NCBI GenBank assembly: GCA_013350335.1
Contig: CM023537.1
Span: 10,162,438-10,226,437, forward strand
DNA from: Chimonanthus salicifolius
Taxonomy: Eukaryota; Streptophyta; Magnoliopsida; Laurales; Calycanthaceae
Length of the DNA: 64,000 nt
Direction of reading: 5' to 3'
Part shown: positions 36,201 through 49,005 of the stretch, piece after piece
How the letters are laid out: every line of letters starts with the position of its first letter
Numbering within the stretch: position 1 is the stretch's first letter
Translations under genes and position numbers: made by a program
The notes under the pieces: model-generated
The model's input: the letters and a program-made list of their open reading frames with translations, nothing else
Told to the model about the DNA's origin: nothing
Database searches by the model: none

Positions 36201-39200
36201 CAAAACTCTACTAGGACCCACTAATTCATAAGGCGTTCAAACGCGTCCATACGGGAGACACCTTTGGCCCTATTTTACCTTATTTTGCAATCCAACATAT
36301 GAATCCCTATCTTAGAATTGTAAATCTAACCATAACCTACTACATGAACTTATTTGATACCTTGTTTTGCTTGAAAATTAAAAAATAATAATAAATCCTA
36401 ATTCCTTTAAACCTTATATGATAACATAGCTCTATTTGATCGCTAGTGTGACTGCTTTGTTAGAGTCAAGGGTTCGATATGATTTAATTAATCTTTTGAG
36501 GGTTTTGCATTGAAGACCAATGATATAGCCTTGAGAGCTTGTATAAGTGTTTTTTTTTTTTTAATCTTTTTGATTAATTATATATGTGAATTTGCATTGT
36601 TTTTGTTATATTCTTTGTTTAATACTATTTTATTTCTTTAACTTTACATGAATCATGTGTATAGATTGCATGTAATTTTAAAATTCATTATACATATTCT
36701 ACATTCTTATATAGACATCCATCTATCATTTAGATTTAGAGTTTTTAATATTTTGACTTGTCTTACGTCATTCAACCAATAACAACTTAAATCATTTATC
36801 AAAAATACTAATCTGACTTAAATATCCAAACAAGCTTAAATGGATAGATCAACCCTTAGCCCCATATTGATTCACCTAAATCAAATCATTTATTAACCTA
36901 GTTAACCCAACTAGAAATAACAATCTCGGATTGACCAACCTGCATAATCTTAAATGGGTTAATCTGATTTATAGTTAAAAAAAAATAATTTATTAAATTA
37001 GTTAATATGACCCGATGACCCAAGAAACCTAAATGGATTGACCTATTTAGATCATTTATTAAACAGCTGACTTGACCCAATATTTTTGGTTATTGACCCA
37101 TTTATTGAATCGGTAAATCCAATATTTGCGACTCATTTATTAATTAGTTTTTTGTTCCGTACATTAGTGACAACACATTAATAGCATTTTACATTACAAA
37201 TTAAAGAATTTTTTCTATTAAACTTAATTTTCCCACTAAATTTGACAAGAAAGTACTTTGCTTCGTTTGCATCTAAACGGAGTGTCAAGTCCCGTTTGGT
37301 TGCTGCGATTCTTAGGAGCTATTGGAATTTCTAAACGGAGAGTGTCAACTGTCAAGGCCCGTTTCGTTGCTGCGATTCTGAGGAGCTATTGGGATTTCTA
37401 AACGGAGTGTGTCAAGTCCCGTTTGTTTGCTGCGATTCTTAGGAGCTATTGGAATTTTGTGGAATTATGAAATCCCTCAAAATTTGAATTATAAGATGTT
37501 TGGAAACCCATGTGTAAGTATTATTTTGGAACCCTAACTAGTGAGGATCGTTTCCGTTCTGGAATTCTTCACTTGTTGGTCATCATTTTTATTATCGTCG
37601 CCAATGTCATGTCATCATCAGATTCTAGATGATCATGCCAAGTCGTCCAAGCACAAAATGCTTTGGCAGGAATTCTTATAATCTGAGAATTAGCGGAATT
37701 TGCTGATTCCAAAATCTGAGAGGTTATAGATTCTGCTGGAATTTTTATATAGTTGGGCCCTTAATACCTGTTTTGGTCTAAATTTTTAGTGGAGCAGGAA
37801 CTTTTTTTAGCACTTCATTGATTTTTGTTGCTGTTAATAGTCTGGAATTCCACAATTTCAATACCAGAAGTGAATCCAGGCTAACAAGTGGCTTCGCCAT
37901 TTTCGTGCGAAAGCATGAAATGTTTTGCACAATGCTGCAATGCTGGAAGTGTTGCAACATATTAGGTAAGTTTTGCTGTGATTACTGAAAATGGTGGAGA
38001 CCTTATAAGTTGTACAATTTTCTCAAACCATGGAACAATATGGTCATCACTGTTCACTTACTCTTTCAGTGTTGTCCTGGTAAATTGTGGGCATTTCTTC
38101 TCTTCTTGCCAATCTTTGTTAATTCCATTCTTGGTAGAATTCATAAAAGTTACAAAAATAGGATAGTGCTTCTTGTTTACTGAATCACTTAGGAGTTGAA
38201 TTGGTTTTGTAATGTGCATTTTTAGGCTGTATTTTGTTGTCACCCAGGAGGATATGATGCTTTTCCCCCAAAGTACTAAACCAGTAGCCAATCTTGATTT
38301 GGGGGATGCGGTGAGGCAGAAAGCCACTTTTTTTAAGCATTCTCAAATGCAGTGTAATTGATTAGCATCGGCTTTACCGAAAGATCATATTCCAATCACT
38401 TCCCATTAGATGGTTGCATTATGACGTGAATATAAATATGATATAAAGTGGCGTTACCCTATTAGGAGGAGAAAACTTGGGGTGGAGAATATCATTAACA
38501 AATAAAAGACCCTTAAAGGTGGAGAATCTTCACCATAGAGAGACTAAAGGTGAGACTCCATGTTTTACTATCACCTATTTGGTGTTCGTTGGTGAAAGTG
38601 GAATTTCAGAGATCTACCAAAAAAAAAATGTACACGTTTACATTTCATCAAACAATTAGAGAAAGAAGATGGGAGGTGGACTACGGTAATTGGTGATTTC
38701 CAGATCTCCTAAAGATATATAAATATTTATAGTGGTAAATGGTGTAAGTGGTCACCACTTTCCTCCATTTAGATGTCCACCAAACAGGGTCAAACTGTGT
38801 ACCTTAGTGGAAACATAATCCTTATTTAACCCCAAGTGGTTGGCTTGACGGTCAAGAAGCCTACCTCAAGAAGCGGGATCTTGAGTTTGATTCACGCTTA
38901 ACTTTAACGGGCTACTCCCCGTAGTTACTTATCCAATGTGTGTGGAATTGGGAGGTCTTCACACAACCCAACGATTAGTCAGGTTAAAATATCCCCTTCA
39001 GGTGAGACGCCTGGACACCTTGGTCTAAAAAAAACATAACCCTTATTCACTCCCCATCCAAACACTAAAATTTGTGTCCCACTATTTCCTTTCTTTTTTG
39101 TTTAGAGACTTGACTATGCTCTGCTTTCCCTTTGATATTTTCAGGCTATCACAAGAGAATCCCTTTTGGCAGCACAGGTTATCACTCCATTGCGATTCTT

Positions 39201-42200
39201 TTGTAATTGTTCCTGAGTTCTGAGTAAAATATATCACATTTAATGGTCTATTGTTTACAGAAGGAAGATTTGCATAGGGTAATGGACATGTTAACGGTCA
39301 GTGAGCAACATGCACGGACTCTACTTATGTATTACCGATGGGATTTTGAAAGGTTGTCAGAAGTGTTTGTTGAAAAGGGAAGGGATCAGTTATTTTCTGA
39401 GGCAGGCATAACTGTTGTAAATTCTAAGAATCGTGTCTCACCAAGGCATTCTCCAGTAACTTGCAATATCTGTGTGGAGGATGTTTCCCCGGATGCAGTT
39501 ACAACAATGGACTGTGGGCACTGCTTCTGCAATAATTGTATGCATTCTTTTTTTCTTCACTCTGATAAGAACCAAGTCTTAAAAGTTAAAACAAAAATAA
39601 ATAAATTATAGTTGCATATTTTCAAGAGGTTGTTCATATTCTTATCATTCCTACACTAATATATTGTCTTTTTATGCCCAGGTTGGACTGAGTATTTTGT
39701 TGTTCAGATAAATGATGGCCAAAGCAAGCGCATTAGATGCATGGAACACAAGTGCAATAATATCTGTGATGAAGCTGTTGTCAGGAAACTAGTCAGTGAA
39801 AAACGTCCTGTTCTCGCTGAGCATTTTGATCGTTTCCTTCTTGAGTCATACATTGAGGACAACAGCAAGGTTAAATGGTGCCCCAGTGTCCCACACTGTG
39901 GAAATGCAATACGTGTTGAGAGTGATGCTTATTGTGAGGTGGAATGTATTTGTGGGCTACAATTTTGTTTCAATTGCTCTTCAGAGGCTCATTCACCTTG
40001 TTCTTGCCAGATGTGGGATCTTTGGACTCAGAAATGCCAAAATGAATCTGAGACAGGCAAATGGATTACAGTTTACACAAAACCCTGTCCCAAGTGTCAT
40101 AAGCCTGTGGAAAAGAATGGTGGCTGCAACCTTGTTATATGTTTCTGTGGACAGCCATTTTGGTGAGATTTTCCCTCCTTTCTAATTTCCTTCATTCATT
40201 TTGTGATAGATCTTTTTAATTGGATCATAGTCCTTCAATCCTAATAGTATCTGAGACTATACTTCTGTTCATGGTGATGTGATCTGTGCACTTCTGTATA
40301 TTTTGGACTCTAATATGTTTTGTTGGACATGGAAACTTCAGGTGCTAGAGATTCTTTCAAAATGAAATATGCCAGATTTGTTTCCAATCATGTCAGCGTT
40401 GGCCTGATTGTTTCCCCTATACACAAGAAATTTGTGTTGTGTCCACAATTTTTTACCATTTAGCGATGAAAACCGTTGGTTGAGAAGAGGCAGGTGGTCT
40501 TCTTCCAGAAAAATTCCAAGTTTGTACCAGGTATCTCCAGCTTTCAGGGGGATGATTTGGATTTCCGACAGTGTCAGCATCCAGACCACTCTGAGCCTTG
40601 CAAAGAGAAAGTGGTTGCCGGCAGAGGTGGAAAGATCCACCTCCACCACATGGCCAAGGAATTCTCCAATGGCTTTGAGGGATTGGGGAAACCAGGCACA
40701 AAACGGAGCCCAAGAACTCTCACCCAAACTGTTCTTAGATTGAAATCTTCAATCCAAAAGGCAAGGTTGGAAAATGGAACTTCTCCATGAGCGTTTGCAA
40801 GGATAGGGAACTCCTTCATCTGCCATTCAGCTTCCCTGACAAATTCGAAAGAGATTCAGACGTCAGTGGAGTCAGCTCTGCTAACATTGACGTTGCCAAT
40901 GCAGTCCCACTCGTGAACCCAATCCTCTGCTTATGATATGATCGAGTGCGAAAGAAAGGTTGCAAGGAGGTTTTTCATCAGGAACTTGATCCTCTGATCA
41001 ACGCCTCTTTGCTGAGGATGATGGACCTGCCTCTGTCTGAATTAATGGTCCAGATCGGGGCAGCAACGACTTGGAAAAAGGATGGCTTCTGACCGAGAGC
41101 TGCTTGGGAAGCAAGCTGAGAGCTGTGGAGGACTCACTAGGAGGAGCATACTGAACAGGAGATCTAGCCAATTGGATAGAAAGATTCTTGTCTTTGAAGG
41201 ATCTGCCATTGACATCAATGATGCCATGAAGAGCTTCTTCTCAGTGGCGAAACGAAGGAAAGCAAAGGCCCTGTGGTGTTTGGACTCCTTTGACAAAGGT
41301 ACAAAGTTGTCAACTATTCTCCCTGATTTGCTAAATAGAGGAAAAATGTCAAGTCTAGAAAATGTTGTTGGGAGATTAGAAATGAAGGGGGAGAAAGAGG
41401 ATCTCCGATCCTTCCACCGGTCAGGTTGGGGATGGGAGTTGGTTGAGGGGGGTTTAAGAGAAGGCTTGGGAAGAAAGATGGAGGAAGGGAGAGGAGAAGA
41501 CAAGGGGCCAGAGGTGGAGGAAAGAATGGAGGAGAGGAGAGGAGGAGAGGACGGAGAAATAGAGGGGGCCATTTCCCCTACATCCTTGTCCAACTTCTCT
41601 AAAATCTGCAAATTGCATTAGAGTCCATGCCCAATAATTCAAGGTGGGGTTTCAAGTCGACAGTGAGATACTTCAAGATGGTCTTAATTGGTTAGCGATC
41701 CAATTCATTGCATGAGAAGAAAGGGATGGTTTTATTCACTGTGTTTTACCTTGCTATTTGTGTATATAATATCACACAATCAGTTCCTTGGGTTAGGAGA
41801 AAAGTTTGACCCTAAATCTGCAAAAAAGAAAAAGCTGGAAATTTTCTTGCCCCTCTAATAAGTTTTCTGTGAAAATTATATATCCCGAAAGCTCTTTGAA
41901 GGACTTGGCTCAAACAAGAATTTAGGAAATTGAGTTGCAGAGCAATAAAAATAGTGGCTTCAAATAAGTAAATAAATAAATAAATTTATGTATACACAAT
42001 TCAGTTGAAATGGTATCAAAGCCAAGTTAGTTGTCTAGAAAATAACAAGTTGTGTGAGAATGTGCGAGTAAAGTTGCGTTTCCTATAAGAAATTTTACTT
42101 TCAATATAACATCCATTCCCTAATGCCTTTGTGGTTGGTGAATCTAGAGGTACTGGGCTCAAAAATGGTGTGGGCACCACTACTAAACATTTCAAAAAAA

Positions 42201-44180
42201 TATAACATCTGCACTTATAGATGGCTGTAAGTTTTTCTCCCGTTTTATAATTCATAAATTTGCCTTAGAATCTTTCCTGAAATACACAGATACATTGGTA
42301 TCAGGTTCGAGTCTCGTAGTAACCCAATGCATGTGGCTTGTGGGGCTTGCGTGCATCCGGAGCTTTACCCAATGCCCTCGTACTCGGGGAGAGGTGAGGG
42401 TCTTGGAGTTCTTCATCGTCGTAAAAAAAAATACAAAGACGAACAAAGAGAGGATTCCCTAGGCACCAATGCTCATACAAGCCTCTTGAGCACATTGCCA
42501 AAAAGATTCCACTGATGCCCCTTTTCACCTCTTGTCGCGAATTGGATCATAACCCAATGTGACCTCATTTCGAGGTGACTTCATTGTTAAATTGAAGCCC
42601 ATCTAATTTAAATAAAAAAAATTGTTTTTTAGTGATTGAAGCTTTTGACCCGTAAAAGAAGTAGTTCCACTTATCCAATCAAGTTGATTTTTTGTGGACC
42701 CCTTGTTCAAGCAAAAGCTTTTTGAATCAATCCATTCACGTGTCTAGGTGAGACCCCCATAGGGGTGTGCAAGTACAGTTGAGCATGTGTAATTCATGTT
42801 GTGCCCACCTAGGCTCATGTGGACAGTTTGGTTGGAAAGGTAAAATACAGTGCCTTCTAAAAATCACCCTGATTGATAATTGAAGCGTTGTTTTTAGAGA
42901 ACCCAGAGTTCGGATCACTTTAAAGTAATTTCTTAATCCAAATTGGGTGTTCAATTTACCTTTCAAAAAAAATTGGGTGTTCAATTCAACAATGAGATCA
43001 TTTTTATACTGGGGTCGAATTAGACAAGAATTCAATTTATGGTAGGAGAGGGCCTTCAGTGGAGTCTCCTTTATGTGGGTGCCCATGGTGCTTATATGAG
43101 TACCAGTGCCTATAGATCCTGTGTGTGTGTGCACATTCTTCATTGTTTTGAAGATGAGAAGGAATTGTATTCTTGCTTTGTAATGGAAGCTAGTTCATAT
43201 CTCCATAGGATCATATATTTCTCTCTCTACTTTTCACCTTTTTCTCCTCCTTTTTTGAATGGCTATTAAGCTCTACACATGACATTGTAATGGAATTGTT
43301 TTTGTATATTCAATCACTACCCCCTCTGTTTTTCAATTTTCCCCTTACACATACAAATCAAGGCTTTCTTGTGTTTTTGAACTAACTCTAGTTTGATGCA
43401 GTTGGTTGTGTGGTGGTGCCACGGGTTCTGCCCATACATGGTCAACTATTAAGGGCCATAGTTGTGGACGCTACAAGGAAGAGTCCATTGAGAAGGCACC
43501 TTATTTCCATGAACTATATCGGTACATGCACTATCACAACCACTACAAAGCTCAGACAGATTCTTTTATGCTTGAGAGCAAGCTTAAGGAAACCATCCAA
43601 TATAAAATATCAGTTGCTGAGAGTAAGGAGTCTGGAATCAAAGATTATAGTTGGGTGACAAATGGACTCAATCAACTCTTCAGATCAAGGCGCATCCTGT
43701 CATATTCATATCCATTTGCATACTATATGTTTGGAAATTATCTATTCAAGGGTGAAATGACCAAGCAACAAAGGGAACTGAAACGGAACCTGTTTGAGGA
43801 TCAGCAGCAGCAGCTAGAGGCAAATGTAGAGAAGCTTTCCAAGTACATAGAAAAACCATTCCATGAGTTGCCCATGGATCAGATTTTTGTTGCAAGGACG
43901 CAAATTATCGATCTTTCGAACATCGTCGATCAACTTTGCAAGAAAATGTAAGTTGCTAAAACCTTTTGACTAGGTTCATGATACTAAGTTTTTTCTCATC
44001 AACCTTATTTACTTTTGTAGGTATGACTGCATTGAGAATGATTTGTTGGGTTCCCTCCAATTAACAACTCATAACATTGCCTCCTACAGATCCAAGGGCA
44101 TTGAGAAAGCTTCTGAACTTTCCATTTCCTGGGATTCAGATCTAAGTTCAATGAGTGTAAAAAGTCCACAATGCAGATAA
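33264..44180 (+). CDS. ARI2: ARIADNE RBR-type E3 ubiquitin ligase (ARI1/ARI2-like)
   Basis: Six exons: 33264-33377, 39145-39177 (33-bp microexon), 39261-39537, 39682-40162, 43402-43947 and 44021-44180 (TAA). They total 1611 bp and encode 536 aa, all junctions GT-AG and in phase. An acidic N terminus (MTSDDEDYGSDS) is followed by a UBA-like segment (about 50-85). Next is RING1 from C117 (CNIC ... CGHCFC), then IBR (about 182-250, with KWCPSVPHCGN). RING2 runs from C277 (CPKC) with the catalytic Cys at 290 in EKNGGCNL and closes with FCWLC (301-305). The C-terminal Ariadne region includes FRSRRILSYSYPFAYYMF and ends in SLQLTTHNIASYRSKGIEKA. RBR ligases take ubiquitin onto the RING2 Cys before passing it on, and the Ariadne domain restrains this. 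The C-terminal extension known in Arabidopsis ARI1/2 is missing or shortened. The assignment to ARI2 rather than ARI1 is not certain. Confidence 0.92.
34480..35490 (+). pseudogene. LINE (L1-type) 3' fragment with RT zinc-binding domain
   Basis: Disrupted frames encode a stretch like GHGEIIKFWTDSWCDNSSL (34500-34560), the region after the LINE reverse transcriptase. Further on is a zf-RVT motif, CPFC at 34971-34982 and NHLLIHC ending at 35024. Stops and frame changes separate the parts, so it is dead. Same strand as the host gene. Confidence 0.72.
37275..37457. repeat. Three-copy tandem repeat, about 60-bp unit
   Basis: AAACGGAG ... CCCGTTTGGTTGCTGCGATT ... AGGAGCTATTGG repeats from 37275, 37333 and 37400, with small indels. 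It may be the edge of a larger GGCCCGTTTGGTTGC-type element reaching GTTGGGCCC near 37760. Confidence 0.75.
38832..39035 (+). mobile_element. tRNA-derived SINE, family C
   Basis: A-box-like TGGCTTGACGG, CCTCAAGAAGCGGG and B-box-like TTGAGTTTGATTCACG are followed by a body with TCCCCGTAGTTAC and a terminal A run. It ends about 110 bp before the ARIADNE microexon. Confidence 0.65.
40340..41640 (-). pseudogene. LINE ORF1 fragment: RRM-like plus DUF4283-like (antisense)
   Basis: On the minus strand a frame starting near 41611 encodes a Ser/Pro-rich lead and then an RRM-like fold. That fold includes FPLFSKSGRIVDNF and an RNP1-type motif RAFAFLRF at about 41272-41249. Further down (40819-40450, frames broken) come WVRVLGL, AIGEFLGHVVEVD and LFARLRV, which resemble DUF4283. 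RRM then DUF4283 is the order in ORF1 of some plant L1-type elements. Frame shifts mark it as decayed. Confidence 0.6.
42250..42440 (+). mobile_element. Possible SINE remnant
   Basis: A B-box-like GGTTCGAGTCTCG at 42304 is followed by a GC-richer body and an A run at 42423. No convincing A box. Confidence 0.4.
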
Positions 44181-44592
44181 TCTCCAGTTGATCTAACCAT
44201 ACAAACTGATGGTATAATCTCAAAAAGAAAACCCTTTACTATCTGTTCATATTTATAACCACTGTTTTTTTTAATGATTATATATTTATAGCCATTGTTA
44301 TTATTATTTTTTCTTGTGGGTTCATTTTCCAAAAAAAAAAGGGAAAGAAACAAAAGGGATAACACGAATCTTGTCTTGTGAATTTGTGGTTGCTCCCTTG
44401 AGATGAGATTTTTTTTCTTCCACCATTAGTTTTGCCATTATCATTGTTATTATGATTTTGTGTGTATGGGGGGGAGTGGGGGTGGGTTGGAGCCCATAAA
44501 ATTAACAACGAAGACTGATTTAGAGGTTTGTGACCATCAAATACATTGATCATTATCGTCATTGTTATCATCAAAGCCAAAACCCCATCTAT

Positions 44593-46161
44593 TGTTAGGG
44601 TCTCGGTTGGACCGAGTCTATGTATTGTCAATTCCGTGATCGAGTGTGACCGTGTATCTTGGACCTTGCCTTGAAAGAATGCGAAGATGTCAGAAGATCT
44701 AATGTGCATTGAAGAATCCACACCGAACATGTGATTGGCATATAGGTAAATGAACCTTAGTGGACCTTAGGTTAAGCCTAAAATACCTTAGAAGTCAATG
44801 GTTATAAAATTGAAAAACTGAAAACTGTTTGACCCAAATACCTTAGTGGCCTCAAAGACACTCCTTATCTGAGTGAAAATATATGACAGTTGTATTTTCA
44901 GCGTGGGACCGCAAGGTTATGTGTCCCTTGACCCAAATATCTTACAAGATATGGTAAGACAAACTAAAAAGAGGGAAAGACTCCTCTTGATTTCGAAAAA
45001 TCCTAAGTCTTATCTTGATTGAGATTTTTATGGAAATATGGAGAATCTACAAAGGTCTTCGTAGACTTTGTAAAATCTGTTTGTCATCTCTTAAATCATG
45101 AACAAAACTAAAATCATGGATGGCTATATCATACGTATTTTGAAAGACTCCTCTTAAGATTATTGAAAATCTTTTTGGCTATCTCATAATTCGAATTTAT
45201 GAGATAATGATTGACAAATGGCAAAATTGTTGTGCTGACCTTTGACCAATTATATTTGAAAAATCCTTTGAAAGGCTCCTCATGACCATAGAAGATCTTG
45301 GAAGATGATTTAGGTAATCTCATGATTTGATCTATTATTCTGATTGACAATCAAGGACAAATGTCAATTTAGTGAGCTGGTCATTGACTCAATAAGATTA
45401 GAAGAATGGTTTGAAGTCTGGAAAATTCAGTGAGCTGTATTACTATATACAGCCTGGAGGCTTCGAGACTTGACTGTTCCAAAAACAGTCTTATAAATGT
45501 ATGGCTGACTGAATTCAAAATACAGGGCTGAATATTGGAAAATCTCAATAGTGACCAGAGACTTTCTCCATCCCTTATCTCTCTTCTTCATCATGCTTAT
45601 TTTGTGAAGAAGATGAAGACTTTCCTCTAGGACCCAAAAACCAGTAGTACTCTTGTCCTAGAACCCATGTTCCGTTGTGCCAAAGCTTACTGAAGAATGA
45701 ATCAGATCTGAAGGTAGAAGGCGCGGAGACATCTATAAGAATAACACACATTTTGAAGAATTGTTAAGGCCCAAGTAAAGTGTTCCTCTTAGTCTTTTTA
45801 TTTGATATCACATTGTAAGGTGGATTGAACATTGTGTTCGAACCACTTAAAAAAATAGGCGTCGAGGATTAGACCACGCAGGTCGAACCTCTATAAAAAA
45901 TTAGGTTGTACTATCTGGGTGTGAAGTCCATTCATAGAATATTGGGACGACCCTAGAGTTGGAAAATTTGACAGTGGATGTAGGTTCAAGTGAATTGGAC
46001 CACTATAAATTATTGTACAATGTGGTTTGCTTCAATGGTTTGATTCATTTGTTTATCACTTGCACACACGTTTATTCCACTGCACATATTGTTAAATTGA
46101 TTTATTTTAAAAAGAAAAGTAAAATCGGATCAGACCTATACACCTCCCTCTAGATCTTGCA
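44593..46161 (+). mobile_element. Retroelement-like segment (uncertain)
   Basis: Starts TGTTAGGGTCTCGG and closes with CACCTCCCTCTAGATCTTGCA, wording like the 3' edge of some plant Copia-type LTR regions. No second copy, clear target duplication or domain is seen. Confidence 0.3.
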
Positions 46162-48222
46162 TACTTCTAGTAACGGAATTTCATCTACAGCTTGGTACAA
46201 ATATGACATTGATGGATTTCCTTTACAGGGCCTATTTGTTGTTGTCCATCCACTAAAAAATAAGGAGCATGGAAAATGATAATCTTCTCTCTTTTATGGA
46301 ACGAAAGTTTTTTCTCAAAAATATAAGAAATAAGACATAAAGAAGCCATTTTTTATAGGGGAATTAGAAAAATTTAAGGAAGAAAAGACTGATTTTTCTT
46401 CTTGTTCATCAAGACTATATTATATTTTGTTCGTTTTCAATAAAAATAGTTCTTTCCCACAATTATCCCAATATTGCTAATGATTTATTTTTTATTCGAC
46501 AAAAGCTTTTATATACATAAGCATCTGAAGAATTCTTCTATATGCTATTTAGAGATGTGGATGGAAAGTAGTGGATAAGAGTGAATTTTACATGAAGGAT
46601 TAAGTTGGATTTAGAATTGAATAATTAGGATTTTAAATAATTTACATCAAAGGTTAGAGTTTTTAATTAAAATATCTTAACAGAATGATTAAGATAATTA
46701 TACAATATAGAAATCCATTGTATATGGTGCGCCCTACAGTTTAAATCATGCTTAGTCTAAATTTGTCTGTTCAAGTTGGGTCTAGCTCTTAAAATGAAAG
46801 GCCCAATAGTAACTCAATTTTAAATGGGTCCCTGTCTTGAGTCCAAATTGCACTCGGGTCCTAAGCCAAGTTACCCAAGTTTAAATTTTTAGGGTTGGGT
46901 TAGGCCACTGAGAGCTCGTCTTGACCCACGCTGCATCCCTTCAGATAGTGGCACGTCAAAACTCAACCTGTTCGAAAATTTTATTCTTCAAATCTAATAT
47001 TATAAAATATTTAAAATATTTGGACTTAACAAATATAGTATTGAACATCATTTATGTCGTAAAAATTGAAAAAAAAAATTCAAAAATCTGAAAAATAAAA
47101 AACCAAGATTATCAAACATTTGATATGAAATTCATGTTCTCTAGTATCTTATAGTGACTTGTGTCTTCAATATTATTTATAATTTTTTATTAATATCTTA
47201 GTATTATGACAATGTTGAAGAATTAAAAAAGAAATCACACAAACACCATACAAATTAAAGTAAATTATCTACATTCAATTCCATAAACATTCAATATTAT
47301 TTCATTAATTAAAAAAACCAAAAAATGAGGATTATCTTAGTGTTAACATTCAAAAAAAAAAAAAAAAATGATTACATAAATCAAAATAGACAAATTTAAA
47401 AGAAAATGAAGTTGCAGTGGACAAGTACCTATCAAACATGAAGAATTTGCTTCTAAGTTTGTCTAAGACCATAAGTCATAACCAAGAGAAGATTCAAAGT
47501 GAAAATAATAAATAGGCTATTTTTAAAAGAATATTAATTTTTTTTTTTTGGTTGTATCACCTATATCAACCATTTTTTGTATTATATCTTATTGCAAAAT
47601 GGCCAAAAAAGAGTAATATGAATTTGCTTAGTAAAAATGTTTAGCATCAAAAAAAATTTATACCTATAGTTTGAGCAACTCTATAAAGACTAGAGTGTTC
47701 ATTTTGAATGAGAAGATTACATATTTTATCATGAACTGAGTATCTGAGCCTTATATAGTTAGGTAAGATGGATGTAGAATATCAAAGATGATATTCCAAA
47801 GAAAATTTTTCAACTAAATTATCATAACTTTTTGAGATAAGTTAAGAAAAATTAATTAATTATACTAATTAAGTTTTCAAAGTCTAAAATGGTAAAAGTA
47901 AAAAATGTTATGGTCCATTTCAAATTTAAGTAGCAACCTCTATAAATAGGAAGATTTAAGAAGTCATTTTAGAGCTTTCGATAAAATTTTGGATGAAATA
48001 TATAAAAAATGAAAAAAAAGCAATAATAATTATTATTAAAGTCAAAATCCCATTTAAGGAGAAATTGACAAAAGATAATGAGTTGGTAAAAAAATTGACC
48101 TCATTTTGGGCTTGTAATTTTGACGTAATATGTGATACCCTGGGCTTTCCTTTGCAATGAATTTATGTTATCTTATCAACCACAGAGTCCTAAGGAAAAT
48201 GATAATTTAATTGAATTTGGAT

Positions 48223-48545
48223 TAGAGCTGAAATTTAGGTCGGATCAGGTTGGATTTTAATATCAATCCATGTAAAAATTTATTGAACCCAACCTATTTC
48301 AAATGACTCAACCCAATCTAAATTTTTGATCCATGTCATTTCGAATGTTGTTTTATAACTTGTCATATTTAGGTCGAGCTGATTACATCCAGTCGGATCA
48401 GATTAATTTTAAATTTTTTAACTCAATTCGACTCAAATTTCATACGAGTTTTCCCCAATTTGAAATATACAAATTGATAATCTAAACCCACTAATTCTTC
48501 GAGTCAGGTCATGTCGAATTAAAATCTTTCCAAGTTTCACCCCTA
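48223..48545. mobile_element. hAT-type MITE, GGGTCGGGT family (TAGGGCTGAAAC subfamily, diverged)
   Basis: Ends TAGAGCTGAAATTTAGGTCG and CCAAGTTTCACCCCTA, with the same subterminal words as the copy at 8953 (GGTTGGATTTTAA, AACTCAATTCGACTCAAATT). The target duplication is no longer visible. It ends about 460 bp before the DUF616 start codon. Confidence 0.7.
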
Positions 48546-49005
48546 TATTAACCAATCGGTTTTAATCCTAAATTTGACTTCCCATGGAGAGTCCAATTTT
48601 TCTCATATTTTCTCCTTTAATCGTAAATCTTAAAAAACTTTATAAATAATATAATTCAAATAAAATTCTTTAATTTAAACATCATAATACTACGAGACAA
48701 AACATGTAAAAAATTATTTTATAAAAATCAAATTCATGGCAACATTAAAATCTTGAGTGGGAAGCCTTGAGACTTTGAGAGTGTCCCTCAGAGTTTTCAA
48801 TCTCCATGTCCATCGTACCTTTGCAGTTTACAGTTTTACACTTCTACAGTGGCGTTCCAGTTACGGAGGACGCAAATCGGACTGGAATAACATAATTCAA
48901 GGTGGCATCTCACCGTTGAACCCTCTCCTCTTCATCTTGTCCTTCCATTCCTCTTCTTCTCTTTTCCTTTAGATCTCATCAACGGCTGAGATCTTCCCCC
49001 AACCG

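Larger units (their letters stand above)
33378..39144. other. Intron 1 of the ARIADNE gene (5.8 kb)
   Basis: Bounded by CCCAG|GTTAGA and ATTTTCAG|GCTATC. It holds a LINE 3' fragment (34480-35490) flanked by AAATGGGT/ATTTATTAA-rich stretches (33540-34450 and 36720-37140). A short tandem array (37275-37457) and a SINE (38832-39035) follow. The rest is AT-rich. Confidence 0.75.
40163..43401. other. Intron 4 of the ARIADNE gene (3.2 kb), splits the RING2 domain
   Basis: Bounded by TTTTG|GTGAGA and GATGCAG|TTGGTT. It interrupts the codon for Cys302 in the RING2 FCWLC motif. It contains an antisense LINE ORF1 fragment (40340-41640), a primer-site-like ATGGTATCAAAGCC near 42009 and a possible SINE near 42250-42440. 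Confidence 0.75.
44181..49005. other. 4.8 kb intergenic region between ARIADNE and DUF616 genes
   Basis: Contains the ARIADNE 3' UTR, an LTR-like candidate (44593-46161), a long AT-rich tract (46300-48200), a hAT MITE (48223-48545) and the presumed DUF616 promoter. 46720-46940 is GGGTT-rich and may be another old MITE, but I cannot fix its ends. No gene. Confidence 0.65.

Noticed and set aside
39796..40185. Alternative frame across ARIADNE exon 4
   Set aside because: The other frame gives the conserved IBR and RING2 cysteines and fits the splice phases.
41082..41621. 179-codon plus-strand ORF in ARIADNE intron 4
   Set aside because: The minus strand of the same bases carries RRM-like motifs in LINE order; the plus frame is its Glu/Arg-rich shadow.
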